Source of the DNA: Pelistega sp. | Lineage (GTDB): Bacteria > Pseudomonadota > Gammaproteobacteria > Burkholderiales > Burkholderiaceae_B | Direction of reading: 5' to 3' | NCBI GenBank assembly: GCA_030538255.1 | Contig: JAUNUI010000003.1 | Location: 51,348 to 98,766, forward strand | DNA: 47,419 nt | Part shown: positions 1 through 10,136 of the stretch, in pieces | How positions within the stretch are numbered: position 1 is the first letter of the stretch | How the letters are laid out: the number at the start of each line of letters is the position of its first letter | Made by a program: the position numbers and the translations under genes | Notes under the pieces: generated by a model | Told to the model about the DNA's origin: nothing | Seen by the model: only the letters and a program-made list of their open reading frames with translations | The model's database searches: none

Positions 1-26
1 ATAAGCAAGTTCTTGTTTAATTCGTC

Positions 27-3000
27 ATGTTCCCTGTATGCACAGGGATAAACCGGCCTTGTTATATTCGCAATGATTGGAGCAACAATGTTCCCTGTAT
101 GCACAGGGATAAACCGATTCTCAATTTGAGATTTAATCTCCTTGGTGAATGTTCCCTGTATGCACAGGGATAAACCGCAGCTGCGCGCGTTCTACGATTT
201 GCGGCCAAAATGTTCCCTGTATGCACAGGGATAAACCGCAGGCACAGGTTGCTCTTTTGTTGGCAATACCATGTTCCCTGTATGCACAGGGATAAACCGC
301 AGATTTTCATTTGCTACTTGCGTAACGCGAAATGTTCCCTGTATGCACAGGGATAAACCGTGAGTAGCTCTACAAGGTGAGCAAGCTCGCTGATGTTCCC
401 TGTATGCACAGGGATAAACCGCACGACGAATCATATCAATAGCCGTATCACCAATGTTCCCTGTATGCACAGGGATAAACCGCTTCAACGGAAGCCCCGA
501 TGTTGACTCACTTAATGTTCCCTGTATGCACAGGGATAAACCGTTCTTGTCGATTTGCGTGATGATTTCAGCGCAATGTTCCCTGTATGCACAGGGATAA
601 ACCGCCTCGGTGAAGGCCTGCGCGCTCCGCAGATCAATGTTCCCTGTATGCACAGGGATAAACCGCTCTTGCATCTTCTCTGTTAGGTCGTCTAATAATG
701 TTCCCTGTATGCACAGGGATAAACCGTGCCTAACAGCATACCTAACCTAAACGAGGTCATGTTCCCTGTATGCACAGGGATAAACCGGGACGAAATGAAC
801 TCAATTAACGGTTGTCTAAATGTTCCCTGTATGCACAGGGATAAACCGTAAAAACCCTTTTTGCTCTAGACCGCCCCCTCATGTTCCCTGTATGCACAGG
901 GATAAACCGCTTCATTATCTGATTTGGCTATCAGTGTTTTTATGTTCCCTGTATGCACAGGGATAAACCGGAGGCGTTCGCATGTTAGAAAAAGAGTTAA
1001 TCATGTTCCCTGTATGCACAGGGATAAACCGTTTTCGTTCGTGAATTGACGGACAACTGGTTGATGTTCCCTGTATGCACAGGGATAAACCGGCTGAGGC
1101 GTTGGCTAAAGAACAAAACATCCCATGTTCCCTGTATGCACAGGGATAAACCGTTAGAAGAAGACAGCAAAGGTTTATATGTGGAATGTTCCCTGTATGC
1201 ACAGGGATAAACCGCTGTGCGCGTTGATGCGTTGCTTGCTGTAGTTATGTTCCCTGTATGCACAGGGATAAACCGCTTAAATCAGTGATTGAACTGTGAT
1301 TGTCTGTATGTTCCCTGTATGCACAGGGATAAACCGGGTCACGACAAGTCACAACAGATAAAGATAAAATGTTCCCTGTATGCACAGGGATAAACCGGTG
1401 GCTCAGAAGCTAAAGAGATTACCGTTGCTATGTTCCCTGTATGCACAGGGATAAACCGCACGCAGTTGATCACCCTCCTATACTCCAGTAATGTTCCCTG
1501 TATGCACAGGGATAAACCGCCCCATGTCTGGCGTAAACACGTGGTGGAAGAATGTTCCCTGTATGCACAGGGATAAACCGCGACTGACCGCTTTCAGGCC
1601 TTTTAAATTAATATGTTCCCTGTATGCACAGGGATAAACCGCCATCATCATTGACGGCCTTGAGTTTTAAATCATGTTCCCTGTATGCACAGGGATAAAC
1701 CGGGACCGCTGCCCACGAACTCGCATCAACATGTATGTTCCCTGTATGCACAGGGATAAACCGCTTTAACTCAACTGGCGAAGGCGAGGCAAAGAATGTT
1801 CCCTGTATGCACAGGGATAAACCGAGATCGTATCACTGGACGTGATATCACCGTAGATGTTCCCTGTATGCACAGGGATAAACCGGGATGCCCAAGCTAC
1901 GTAGCACGTTTATTTGCATGTTCCCTGTATGCACAGGGATAAACCGTATGGCGACCGTCAATCACTGGACATTGTCTCATGTTCCCTGTATGCACAGGGA
2001 TAAACCGATGGTCACGATAAGGAAACTCATAAAAAACATATGTTCCCTGTATGCACAGGGATAAACCGCACCTAACTATATTAAAGAACAGTTTGCCCAA
2101 ATGTTCCCTGTATGCACAGGGATAAACCGAGCTAGCGGCTATTAATGGCTACATGGCTCACATGTTCCCTGTATGCACAGGGATAAACCGGCAAAAGCAC
2201 AGTATCCGACGTGGTGTGCTGCATGTTCCCTGTATGCACAGGGATAAACCGAGTCATGGAGAAAATTTGACGGAGAGGTGGTTATGTTCCCTGTATGCAC
2301 AGGGATAAACCGCAGATAATTTTTAAAGGGGGAGTTTTATGAGAATGTTCCCTGTATGCACAGGGATAAACCGGCAGTCAGCCCTGTAGGCTTTATATGA
2401 AATTTATGTTCCCTGTATGCACAGGGATAAACCGCAGGCGCTTGTTACCGCAAGGCGGCAGGCGTTATGTTCCCTGTATGCACAGGGATAAACCGCCCAC
2501 TCTATGCGTCCATCTCGCACCCCAGCAATGTTCCCTGTATGCACAGGGATAAACCGCCAAACGTCTCATCTTTCGCTTGCGGCACACTATGTTCCCTGTA
2601 TGCACAGGGATAAACCGAATTTGTTATCTACATTACTTCCGCCTGTCAGATGTTCCCTGTATGCACAGGGATAAACCGCATGATTAATGCAACACCGTTA
2701 CAGTTTGAGCATGTTCCCTGTATGCACAGGGATAAACCGTCTATTGGTGCGGGTCGTCGGTTCGATTAAAGATGTTCCCTGTATGCACAGGGATAAACCG
2801 TTCCAAGATGAAGGTTTAGCATTTAGAGCATGATGTTCCCTGTATGCACAGGGATAAACCGCTACCTGTCGGTAGCCTCTTCTCGGTTGTACAATGTTCC
2901 CTGTATGCACAGGGATAAACCGTGTTCGACAATTCTCACAAGCTCGTCAAAGTTATGTTCCCTGTATGCACAGGGATAAACCGTATCCATGCGACTATTT

Positions 3001-6000
3001 TGTAATAGTTACTGGATGTTCCCTGTATGCACAGGGATAAACCGAAAACGTACGCCGACAGGCTGAATGCATTGAAATGTTCCCTGTATGCACAGGGATA
3101 AACCGAATGGATCTCATGCTGGCTACATCATGTATATATGTTCCCTGTATGCACAGGGATAAACCGGCTTTGAGTAGTCGTTCTAAGTCACTTTTAAAAT
3201 GTTCCCTGTATGCACAGGGATAAACCGCATCCGCTATTCAAGGGTGACTCGGGTATGTGATGTTCCCTGTATGCACAGGGATAAACCGCATCACTGCTGT
3301 TTTTTTATAGTCTTTTAGGGATGTTCCCTGTATGCACAGGGATAAACCGATTATCTCGCACAATCCGCGTTCGAGTACAAAATGTTCCCTGTATGCACAG
3401 GGATAAACCGATTACCAAGTTATACGAAACGAATAATAGATAATGTTCCCTGTATGCACAGGGATAAACCGCCAATGGCTGTGTGTGCGCCAATAGTGAT
3501 ATTATGTTCCCTGTATGCACAGGGATAAACCGTGGCTGGTAACTTATCTATTGATGAATCTGAACATGTTCCCTGTATGCACAGGGATAAACCGACTACT
3601 AAAGCTCAATAAATTTTTTCTCATAAATGTTCCCTGTATGCACAGGGATAAACCGGAACGCGAAACGCGAGAAACTCACGAACGCAAATGTTCCCTGTAT
3701 GCACAGGGATAAACCGAACTTTCGATCCAGGTGAGACCAATATCACTAATGTTCCCTGTATGCACAGGGATAAACCGCGAGAAAAAAATCTAACGAGGGT
3801 TTATGTGTTATGTTCCCTGTATGCACAGGGATAAACCGCACTTTGCAGGCATCACACAAGCGCAGCGAGGATGTTCCCTGTATGCACAGGGATAAACCGA
3901 TGGAATAGGGGATACGCTCACGTAATCCCCTATGTTCCCTGTATGCACAGGGATAAACCGAAAAAGCTAATCGATAGTGTTTTAAAGCAATGATGTTCCC
4001 TGTATGCACAGGGATAAACCGCGAGTGACTCCAAAACATCTGGCGGCTTAGGCATGTTCCCTGTATGCACAGGGATAAACCGAGTTCAATGAGCTCAAGG
4101 CCGAAAACGCTCGTATGTTCCCTGTATGCACAGGGATAAACCGTCGTACCGACAACCCTAGCTATCCCAACCGATATGTTCCCTGTATGCACAGGGATAA
4201 ACCGGTCATTTTCCATCTCTTGTTCTTCATCGTTGAATGTTCCCTGTATGCACAGGGATAAACCGGCTGTACATATGTGCTGTGAGTTATTCGACAAATG
4301 TTCCCTGTATGCACAGGGATAAACCGCAACCACTGGGCGACCCCACAAGATAGGAACAATGTTCCCTGTATGCACAGGGATAAACCGATGTTGTTGCAGT
4401 CGTATGCGGAGGTTGTAGAATGTTCCCTGTATGCACAGGGATAAACCGAGAAAAACGCAGCCTTTGGCTACACGCTTGGCATGTTCCCTGTATGCACAGG
4501 GATAAACCGATAGCCAGCATCAGTTGCTGGATCCTGTAAGTATGTTCCCTGTATGCACAGGGATAAACCGGATAAATAATGTACAAATATTTTGCAATTC
4601 TTATGTTCCCTGTATGCACAGGGATAAACCGTAGGTGGAACAGTGGGCGCAGGTCGTGTATTTATGTTCCCTGTATGCACAGGGATAAACCGTTAGATTA
4701 CTGGCGTAAGGTTCGCGATGGTGAATGTTCCCTGTATGCACAGGGATAAACCGGTTAAATAATAGGGTTTTTAGATGTGTATCTCATGTTCCCTGTATGC
4801 ACAGGGATAAACCGACAATAAAGTTGTTGAGTACCAGGTGACCAATATGTTCCCTGTATGCACAGGGATAAACCGCTGCCAATCCCCTTGGTCGGTATAG
4901 CGTGCAAATGTTCCCTGTATGCACAGGGATAAACCGTAATCTGCCTTACCATCAGCACACATTCGGATATGTTCCCTGTATGCACAGGGATAAACCGGCT
5001 TGCGAAAGTTTCGGAGGGTTTAGTAAATGATGTTCCCTGTATGCACAGGGATAAACCGGAGATTAATTTAACATTTCCGCGCAAATTTCAGATGTTCCCT
5101 GTATGCACAGGGATAAACCGAAGGCTTTGAAAGCCGTGCAATCCGTTGACTGATGTTCCCTGTATGCACAGGGATAAACCGTTCATTGATTTCTTGTTTC
5201 TTCATGACGGAGCATGTTCCCTGTATGCACAGGGATAAACCGTTAACACGCTACCTGATTGCCCTGATTTTCTTATGTTCCCTGTATGCACAGGGATAAA
5301 CCGTAAACAGTTGCAGCCTGTAGTTGTCCAGACAGATGTTCCCTGTATGCACAGGGATAAACCGTGTGGGTCTTTAAGCTCATAATTAGTTGATTCATGT
5401 TCCCTGTATGCACAGGGATAAACCGCGATGCATCATAAAGTCATTTGTGATGCGTTAATGTTCCCTGTATGCACAGGGATAAACCGCAATGCGAATATCT
5501 TCACCGCCAACAGGGTACATGTTCCCTGTATGCACAGGGATAAACCGAAGTGGTTAGTGAAGAAAATGCACAGGCCACAATGTTCCCTGTATGCACAGGG
5601 ATAAACCGCAATGCGAATATCTTCACCGCCAACAGGGTACATGTTCCCTGTATGCACAGGGATAAACCGGCGGTGGTGGCTCAGCACGCACGCCTGTTGA
5701 GATGTTCCCTGTATGCACAGGGATAAACCGTACATCAGACCTAGAAAGACTGAATCTTGTCAATGTTCCCTGTATGCACAGGGATAAACCGTTTAATGCA
5801 ATTGACTATGGCGTTAGGTTAGAATGTTCCCTGTATGCACAGGGATAAACCGAGATTGACGGACTGCGTGATATTTATTTATCGATGTTCCCTGTATGCA
5901 CAGGGATAAACCGGCGTCGAGCCAATACTCGATTCGAGCGGCGCTATGTTCCCTGTATGCACAGGGATAAACCGGTGCAAGATATTGTTGATGATGCACC

Positions 6001-6276
6001 TATCAGATGTTCCCTGTATGCACAGGGATAAACCGATCCCAGCGGAGCGTATTACGAATACCAGTATATGTTTCCTGTTTGCACAGGGATAAACCGCTCG
6101 AAGGCAACAAAGACTATTACGTCAAAATATGTTCCCTGTATGCGCAGGGATAAACCGAATTTAATAAGCCTTTAATAACGGATCTCGATATGTTCCCTGT
6201 ATGCACAGGGATAAACCGGCTGCATTCTACACTATCGTTGAGCTACAGGGATGTTCCCTGTGCATACAGGGAACAT
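27..6276 (+). CRISPR. Type I-E CRISPR array, 102 repeats plus a degenerate terminal unit
   Basis: A 29-nt repeat starts at 27 and recurs every 61 nt up to 6190-6218, giving 102 recognisable copies. Spacers are 32 nt except two of 33 nt (3533-3565 and 5059-5091). The repeat contains GTTCCCTGT, a CCCTGT/ACAGGG stem with loop ATGC, and ends in ATAAACCG, the 8-nt 5' handle known from E. coli type I-E crRNAs made by Cas6e. By analogy with E. coli, transcription is on the plus strand from a leader to the left. Decayed repeats at 6068 (two changes), 6129 (one change) and 6251 fit this, because old leader-distal ends usually decay. Bases 1-26 are probably part of a spacer, so the array may continue leftwards; a leader end cannot be excluded. 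Spacers 5487-5518 and 5609-5640 are identical. No cas gene is visible in the window. Confidence 0.98.
6251..6276 (+). repeat. Terminal CRISPR repeat with inverted core
   Basis: After the last spacer (6219-6250) comes ATGTTCCCTGT, then GCAT, then ACAGGGAACAT, a perfect 11-bp stem with a 4-nt loop. A normal repeat has loop ATGC inside the same CCCTGT/ACAGGG stem, so the 16-bp core is present in reverse-complement orientation and the ATAAACCG handle is lost. It would not give a normal crRNA 3' boundary. No T-run follows, so it is not an obvious terminator. Confidence 0.85.
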
Positions 6277-6571
6277 GCTGAAGTAGTCCAAGTTTTTGTC
6301 CGTATCCCCCTGATTAAGAGATGAACTTTAGCCGGAACCTAAGTATGGTGCGTTAGCTCGGCCTCCTGCTAACGGTAATGTAAAAATGCTGGCCAATTTA
6401 ACTTTGTCAGTATCAAACCCATTTTTAATTCTAGCTTTGTTCTAATCGCTTATTTCATTAAGGGCTTATCATTCAATTGTCCGACTAATTTACTATACTA
6501 TTGACAAGCATCAAGGCAAAATCTTGGTGCATCGGTGAGAATAGTAAAAAATTACCTAAGGATACTAAGCG
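6277..6571. other. Intergenic region between CRISPR array and P450 gene
   Basis: No coding region is visible. It holds a 7-bp hairpin (6351-6357 with 6368-6374, CGTTAGC/GCTAACG) without a T-run. A TATACT sequence at 6494-6499 could be a -10 box, but no convincing -35 partner is at the right distance. A TTGACA at 6501-6506 has no good -10 box 17 nt downstream. Confidence 0.5.
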
Positions 6572-7753
6572 ATGAGTGATGTTTTGCCTCTATCGGATGA
6601 TGTTCATCAGGCTTCTGTAGCGAGTGAGCCGATTACGGCGTATGACCAGCTAAGGCAGCGCTGTCCCGTCATGCATGATCAGCAATTGCACTGGGCTTTA
6701 TTTAAGCATGCGGATGTGTTGGCGGTGGTTAAGGATCATCAGACCTTCAGTAGTGTGGTGTCTCGGCATGTGTCGGTACCGAATGGTATGGATCAACCTG
6801 AACACATGGTTTATCGTGCGTTGATCGAGCCTTATTTTAATGAGCAGCACATGGCCGCGTTCGAGCCAGTGTGTCGTCAGATTGCCGATGATTTAGTGAA
6901 GCAAGCGCCTAAAAATATTGACTTTGAATTTATTGCGGACTTTGCGCGGGTGTATGCGGTGCAGGTGCAATGTGCATTTTTGGGGTGGCCCGAGTCTTTA
7001 TATGAGCCTTTGAATCAATGGGTCCGCAAGAATCATCAAGCAACCCTGGCACAGGATCGTCCAGCGATGTCGGCGATTGCCTTGGAGTTTGATGGTTTTA
7101 TCCGTGAGCTTTTGGATAAAAGGCGGAAAGCGGGCGCTCAGGCACCTGATGATTTAACCACAGCGCTGATGCGGGAAACCGTCGATGGCAAGGTCTTACC
7201 AGATGATGTAATTGTCAGTATCTTACGCAATTGGACGGTGGGTGAACTAGGCACGATTGCGGCCTGTGTCGGGATTTTGGTGAAATACTTAGCTAAGCAT
7301 ACCAGCTTACAACAGGACTTACGTCATCGCCTTCAGCTTTTACCCCCAGCAATTGATGAGATTTTGCGGATTCATCCGCCACTGATTGCGAACCGTCGCG
7401 TGACGACTAAAGAGGTAAACATCAGTGGGCAAATGATTCCTGCAGGAGAGCGCTTAACGCTCTTATGGGCTTCGGCAAATCGTGATGAAGCGGTATTTGG
7501 CGATCCGGATGAATTTAGTTTGGCGCGAGACCCTGCATTGAACTTATTGTATGGTGAGGGGATCCATATCTGTCCAGGTGCACCATTGGCGCGCTTGGTT
7601 CTGCGCTTGGTGATGGAGGAGTTACTTCGGCAGACAGCTCGCTTGGCATTAAGTGAAGATTCTGAGCCTATTCATGCGAAGTATCCTGCGGGTGGTTTTG
7701 ATTCACTGTCTGTGAAGTTGGTGGTGGATACGTGCTGTGGGGGTTGTGCTTAA
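6572..7753 (+). CDS. Cytochrome P450
   Basis: A soluble bacterial-type P450 monooxygenase of 393 aa, the usual length for class I enzymes. Haem ligand Cys334 lies in YGEGIHICPGAPLAR (residues 327-341), which matches the FGxGxHxCxG signature. The K-helix ExxR is Glu263-Arg266. The I-helix (about 217-233) reads NWTVGELGTIAACVG. The usual acid-alcohol pair of the A/G-G-x-D/E-T motif is displaced, with Gly at the normal Thr position and Thr one place later, so oxygen activation may be atypical. The C-terminus ends in an unusual Cys-rich CCGGCA. An AAGGA ribosome site lies 9 nt before the ATG. No ferredoxin or reductase gene is adjacent, so redox partners must come from elsewhere. The substrate is unknown. 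It converges with the MFS gene and is followed by a hairpin terminator at 7826. Confidence 0.93.
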   Translation: MSDVLPLSDDVHQASVASEPITAYDQLRQRCPVMHDQQLHWALFKHADVLAVVKDHQTFSSVVSRHVSVPNGMDQPEHMVYRALIEPYFNEQHMAAFEPVCRQIADDLVKQAPKNIDFEFIADFARVYAVQVQCAFLGWPESLYEPLNQWVRKNHQATLAQDRPAMSAIALEFDGFIRELLDKRRKAGAQAPDDLTTALMRETVDGKVLPDDVIVSILRNWTVGELGTIAACVGILVKYLAKHTSLQQDLRHRLQLLPPAIDEILRIHPPLIANRRVTTKEVNISGQMIPAGERLTLLWASANRDEAVFGDPDEFSLARDPALNLLYGEGIHICPGAPLARLVLRLVMEELLRQTARLALSEDSEPIHAKYPAGGFDSLSVKLVVDTCCGGCA

Positions 7754-7825
7754 TAAGGTTTAGTGTGAGTATGCTGCGAAGGCTTACGAGTGTTGCGCAC
7801 GTGAGCGTATATTAAGGATAAAGGA

Positions 7826-7854
7826 TAAAGGCCAAAACGAGATTTTGGCCTTTA
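7826..7854 (+). terminator. Hairpin terminator after the P450 gene
   Basis: A perfect 12-bp stem, TAAAGGCCAAAA (7826-7837) with TTTTGGCCTTTA (7843-7854), has loop CGAGA and a short T-rich tail. With its A/T flanks it could work in both directions between the convergent P450 and MFS genes. Confidence 0.75.
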
Positions 7855-7890
7855 TTGTTGGTGCTCGGGTGAGAGCTGAGCTTAGGCTTA

Positions 7891-8040
7891 ATTAAGGTTG
7901 AGAACAAATTTGAGCAAAATTGATATTTTTTTAACGTTTTTGAGCGAAACATGTAATTAATTATCATTTTTGAAAAAAATACGTATTTTTTTAACGTTTT
8001 TGAGTAAAAAGTGGCTTTTTTTATCGTTTTTGAGCGGCCT
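7891..8040. repeat. Five degenerate 30-bp A/T-rich tandem units
   Basis: Units start at 7891, 7921, 7951, 7981 and 8011. The common core is a T-run followed by AACGTTTTTGAG and then an A-run. Units at 7921 and 7981 are most alike; the first and second are more diverged. The T- and A-tracts phased at about three helical turns could bend the DNA, but no function can be read from the sequence. Confidence 0.75.
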
Positions 8041-8204
8041 GAAGTAACTTGGTTGAGTTCTTTTAATTGTTCGTAGTCTACTAAAATAGATAGCCCCCAG
8101 TCCTGATGGGTCCCAGTAGTAGGGCAGGAAAGGGGGAGTTGTTATTCATATTATATTCGTAATTCATAATTATAATAAGCTTAAACTAATTGAATGGTTA
8201 AGCT

Positions 8205-8272
8205 CAAACTATCTGTTGCAGCATAATCAAACTATCTGTGACAGTGTATCTATCTGTGACAGCGTACTATCT
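8205..8272 (-). repeat. Short tandem repeats running from the MFS stop codon
   Basis: CTATCTGTGACA-like units begin at 8209, 8232, 8250 and 8267. The copy at 8267 contains the stop codon of the minus-strand MFS gene. Read on the minus strand, each copy ends in ACAGATAG or GTAGATAG, so the stop context has been multiplied downstream of the gene. Confidence 0.7.
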
Positions 8273-9493
8273 ACGCCGCATCAGCACATACACCAGCGTT
8301 CCGACCGCCAACACCAGTGCGCACATCAAGAACACTGATGAATACATATCAATGCCCTTGAACGGCAGTACGCGCTGGGCTTGTCCCGAGACGCCCTGCA
8401 TAAAGGCAATGCCTAAGAACATGGCGGTATTGCACAAGGCCATGGCGCGGCCTTGCATATCGGCGGGGTAGACGTCTTTCGCATCGGCCAATTGCCACAC
8501 GGAGTTGCTCGTAGCGATGGCAATAATCACTGCCATAGCCACGGTTAACCAGACATTCTGACTAAAAATCAAGACGATAAAGCCTGCCACAATAATCCAC
8601 GTGACGATCGATAAATAGGGGTAGCGCTTACCTGAGCCAGGATCGAATCGACCAAAAAGCGATGGACTAAAAAGGGAGACGATGGACAATACTAGCGCCA
8701 AGTTCCCTGCAAAGACCAAGCTTTCTTGATGGCGTTCTACTAATAAGGGACCGAGCCATAGTCCACGGAAGGTAATGAAGGCGGCGTAATTGACGAAGAG
8801 TAAGGCCAAAATTGCTGGGGTGGCTTTTATCCTTAATAAGTCTTTATAGCCCAACATGGCCTTATACACCATCAGAAACTTTTCTTTTAAGCTTGTACGG
8901 CCTTCTTGCACATGCTGATCAATATTACGCACTGAGGCAAAGATAACAACCCACGATATGGCACTGGCGATAGCAAGTAGGTAAAAGCAAGTACGCCATC
9001 CGTAGACTTCGCTTATCCATGCGGTGGGGGTCGAGGTAAAGATTAAACCTAAACTACCTGTTCCCAGAGCAAGCGCATACATAGGGGCGAAGTCTTTGGC
9101 AGGGAAGTGTTTCGCAATCAGCACCATGCAAACCAAGAAGGCGGGAGCACAACCAAAGCCTAGTAATATCTGTCCCCATAGCAATGCATCGGGTGAGGTA
9201 GCCGTAGCAGAGAGGACTGCACCCAGAATCGTAAAGGGCGATATGGCAAGGATGGTTTTACGAATCCCAAAGCAATCGACCAAGATTCCTACTAAGAGCT
9301 GCAAGCAGCCAAAGGCAATATGGAAGGAGCCAACAATAGAGGCGAGTTGGTGATTATCGAGGAAAAACTCTTCACGCAGTGGTACCGATAAAATACCGCC
9401 CAAGGTGCGATACGCCTGGCTTAAGACAAAACCACTTAATAAGAAAAAAAGTATGAGTTTTAAATTTCGATTACTGGGAACAGGGTTAGTCAT
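8267..9493 (-). CDS. MFS transporter
   Basis: An inner-membrane secondary transporter of 408 aa with about 12 hydrophobic segments, typical of the major facilitator superfamily. The loop 2-3 motif reads GILVDCFGIRKTI (about residues 68-80), matching the GxLaDrxGxrkxl motif A. The ATG is preceded by a weak ribosome site. The substrate cannot be assigned from the sequence. Its position near catabolic genes suggests organic acid or aromatic uptake or efflux, which is inference only. It stands alone on the minus strand, convergent with the P450 and divergent from the CaiB gene at 10137. The 3' end runs into tandem copies of its own stop-codon context. Confidence 0.88.
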   Translation of the reverse strand: MTNPVPSNRNLKLILFFLLSGFVLSQAYRTLGGILSVPLREEFFLDNHQLASIVGSFHIAFGCLQLLVGILVDCFGIRKTILAISPFTILGAVLSATATSPDALLWGQILLGFGCAPAFLVCMVLIAKHFPAKDFAPMYALALGTGSLGLIFTSTPTAWISEVYGWRTCFYLLAIASAISWVVIFASVRNIDQHVQEGRTSLKEKFLMVYKAMLGYKDLLRIKATPAILALLFVNYAAFITFRGLWLGPLLVERHQESLVFAGNLALVLSIVSLFSPSLFGRFDPGSGKRYPYLSIVTWIIVAGFIVLIFSQNVWLTVAMAVIIAIATSNSVWQLADAKDVYPADMQGRAMALCNTAMFLGIAFMQGVSGQAQRVLPFKGIDMYSSVFLMCALVLAVGTLVYVLMRRR

Positions 9494-10136
9494 TTGCTAT
9501 AAGGTGCCTAATAAATTATGGGTCTACTTGGTCACCTTGCAAATGAGCACGCTTAGTTAAGAATCAGCTCGTGTATCCATATGCCAGCTTGAGCGCTAGG
9601 ACAATATGGCAGATAGTGTCTCTTGCCCGGGGATCAGTCGTTAATAATGTTTATATATTTGCTATTGATTATGCGCAATTTTGTAGTGCGGGTCAATATC
9701 CCGCTATGCAGTTGTATGTCTTAACTGCACAGTATCAATGGTGTTAGCGCAATGGTTTTAACTTAATGGAAGTAGCTTAATGGTGTTAACTTAAGGCGAA
9801 GCGCTTAAGTCGCATCAAGATTAGTTGCATAGGAGCTCGATGGTGCTAGCCTTATAGGCAAGGCCGAATCATTCTGTGATGAGCTGGGGGACTGTTGAGT
9901 AAATTCAATACCAGATAATTAAACCACTTTATGGCGCACTGCTCTGCGACTGTAAAAGTGTAGACTGTACTTGAACTTGGCAGCTGCGCCTTTTCCCCCG
10001 TCTTCCAGCTGATACTGAATCAATATCAATTAATTAAAAAATAATATTAGACAGCTATTAAAGAAAATCATAAGCTAAAGTCTAAGTGATACGAAAACTG
10101 TATTAACCAACATAACGATAATGGATTGAGACAAGC
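9494..10136. other. Divergent intergenic region (MFS / CaiB)
   Basis: This 643-nt region carries the 5' control sequences of two divergent genes. A 28-bp direct repeat occupies 9752-9779 and 9780-9807 (about 21 of 28 identical), with a half copy from 9738. The 120 nt before 10137 are A/T-rich and probably hold the promoter of the CoA-transferase operon, but I see no clear -35/-10 pair. No gene is visible. Confidence 0.5.
9738..9807. repeat. 28-bp tandem direct repeat, 2.5 copies
   Basis: Two adjacent 28-nt units (9752-9779, 9780-9807) share ATGGT, TTAACTTAA and a GCTTA end. A 14-nt partial copy precedes them. They lie in the MFS/CaiB divergent region and could be regulator-binding repeats or a slippage product. 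Confidence 0.6.

Larger units (their letters stand above)
7754..8266. other. Convergent intergenic region with terminator and repeats
   Basis: This 513-nt gap between the convergent P450 and MFS genes has no convincing gene. It contains the hairpin terminator at 7826-7854, a 30-bp degenerate tandem repeat at 7891-8040, an A/T-rich stretch near 8145-8185, and the 17-23-bp repeats abutting the MFS stop codon at 8205-8266. Confidence 0.6.

Noticed and set aside
3515-3712. Plus-strand frame inside the CRISPR array
   Set aside because: It is a translation of repeats and spacers, with MHRDKP as the repeat signature.
62-5999. Many minus-strand frames with repeated GLSLCIQGT, RFIPVHTGN and VYPCAYREH peptides
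   Set aside because: These are the three reading frames of the CRISPR repeat joined by spacer translations. They have no ribosome sites and no independent protein character.
6251-6276. CRISPR terminal hairpin as a rho-independent terminator
   Set aside because: No T-run follows, and its sequence is fully explained by an inverted repeat core.
8238-8471. Plus-strand 77-aa frame
   Set aside because: It lies antisense to the MFS gene and has no supporting ribosome site or family features.
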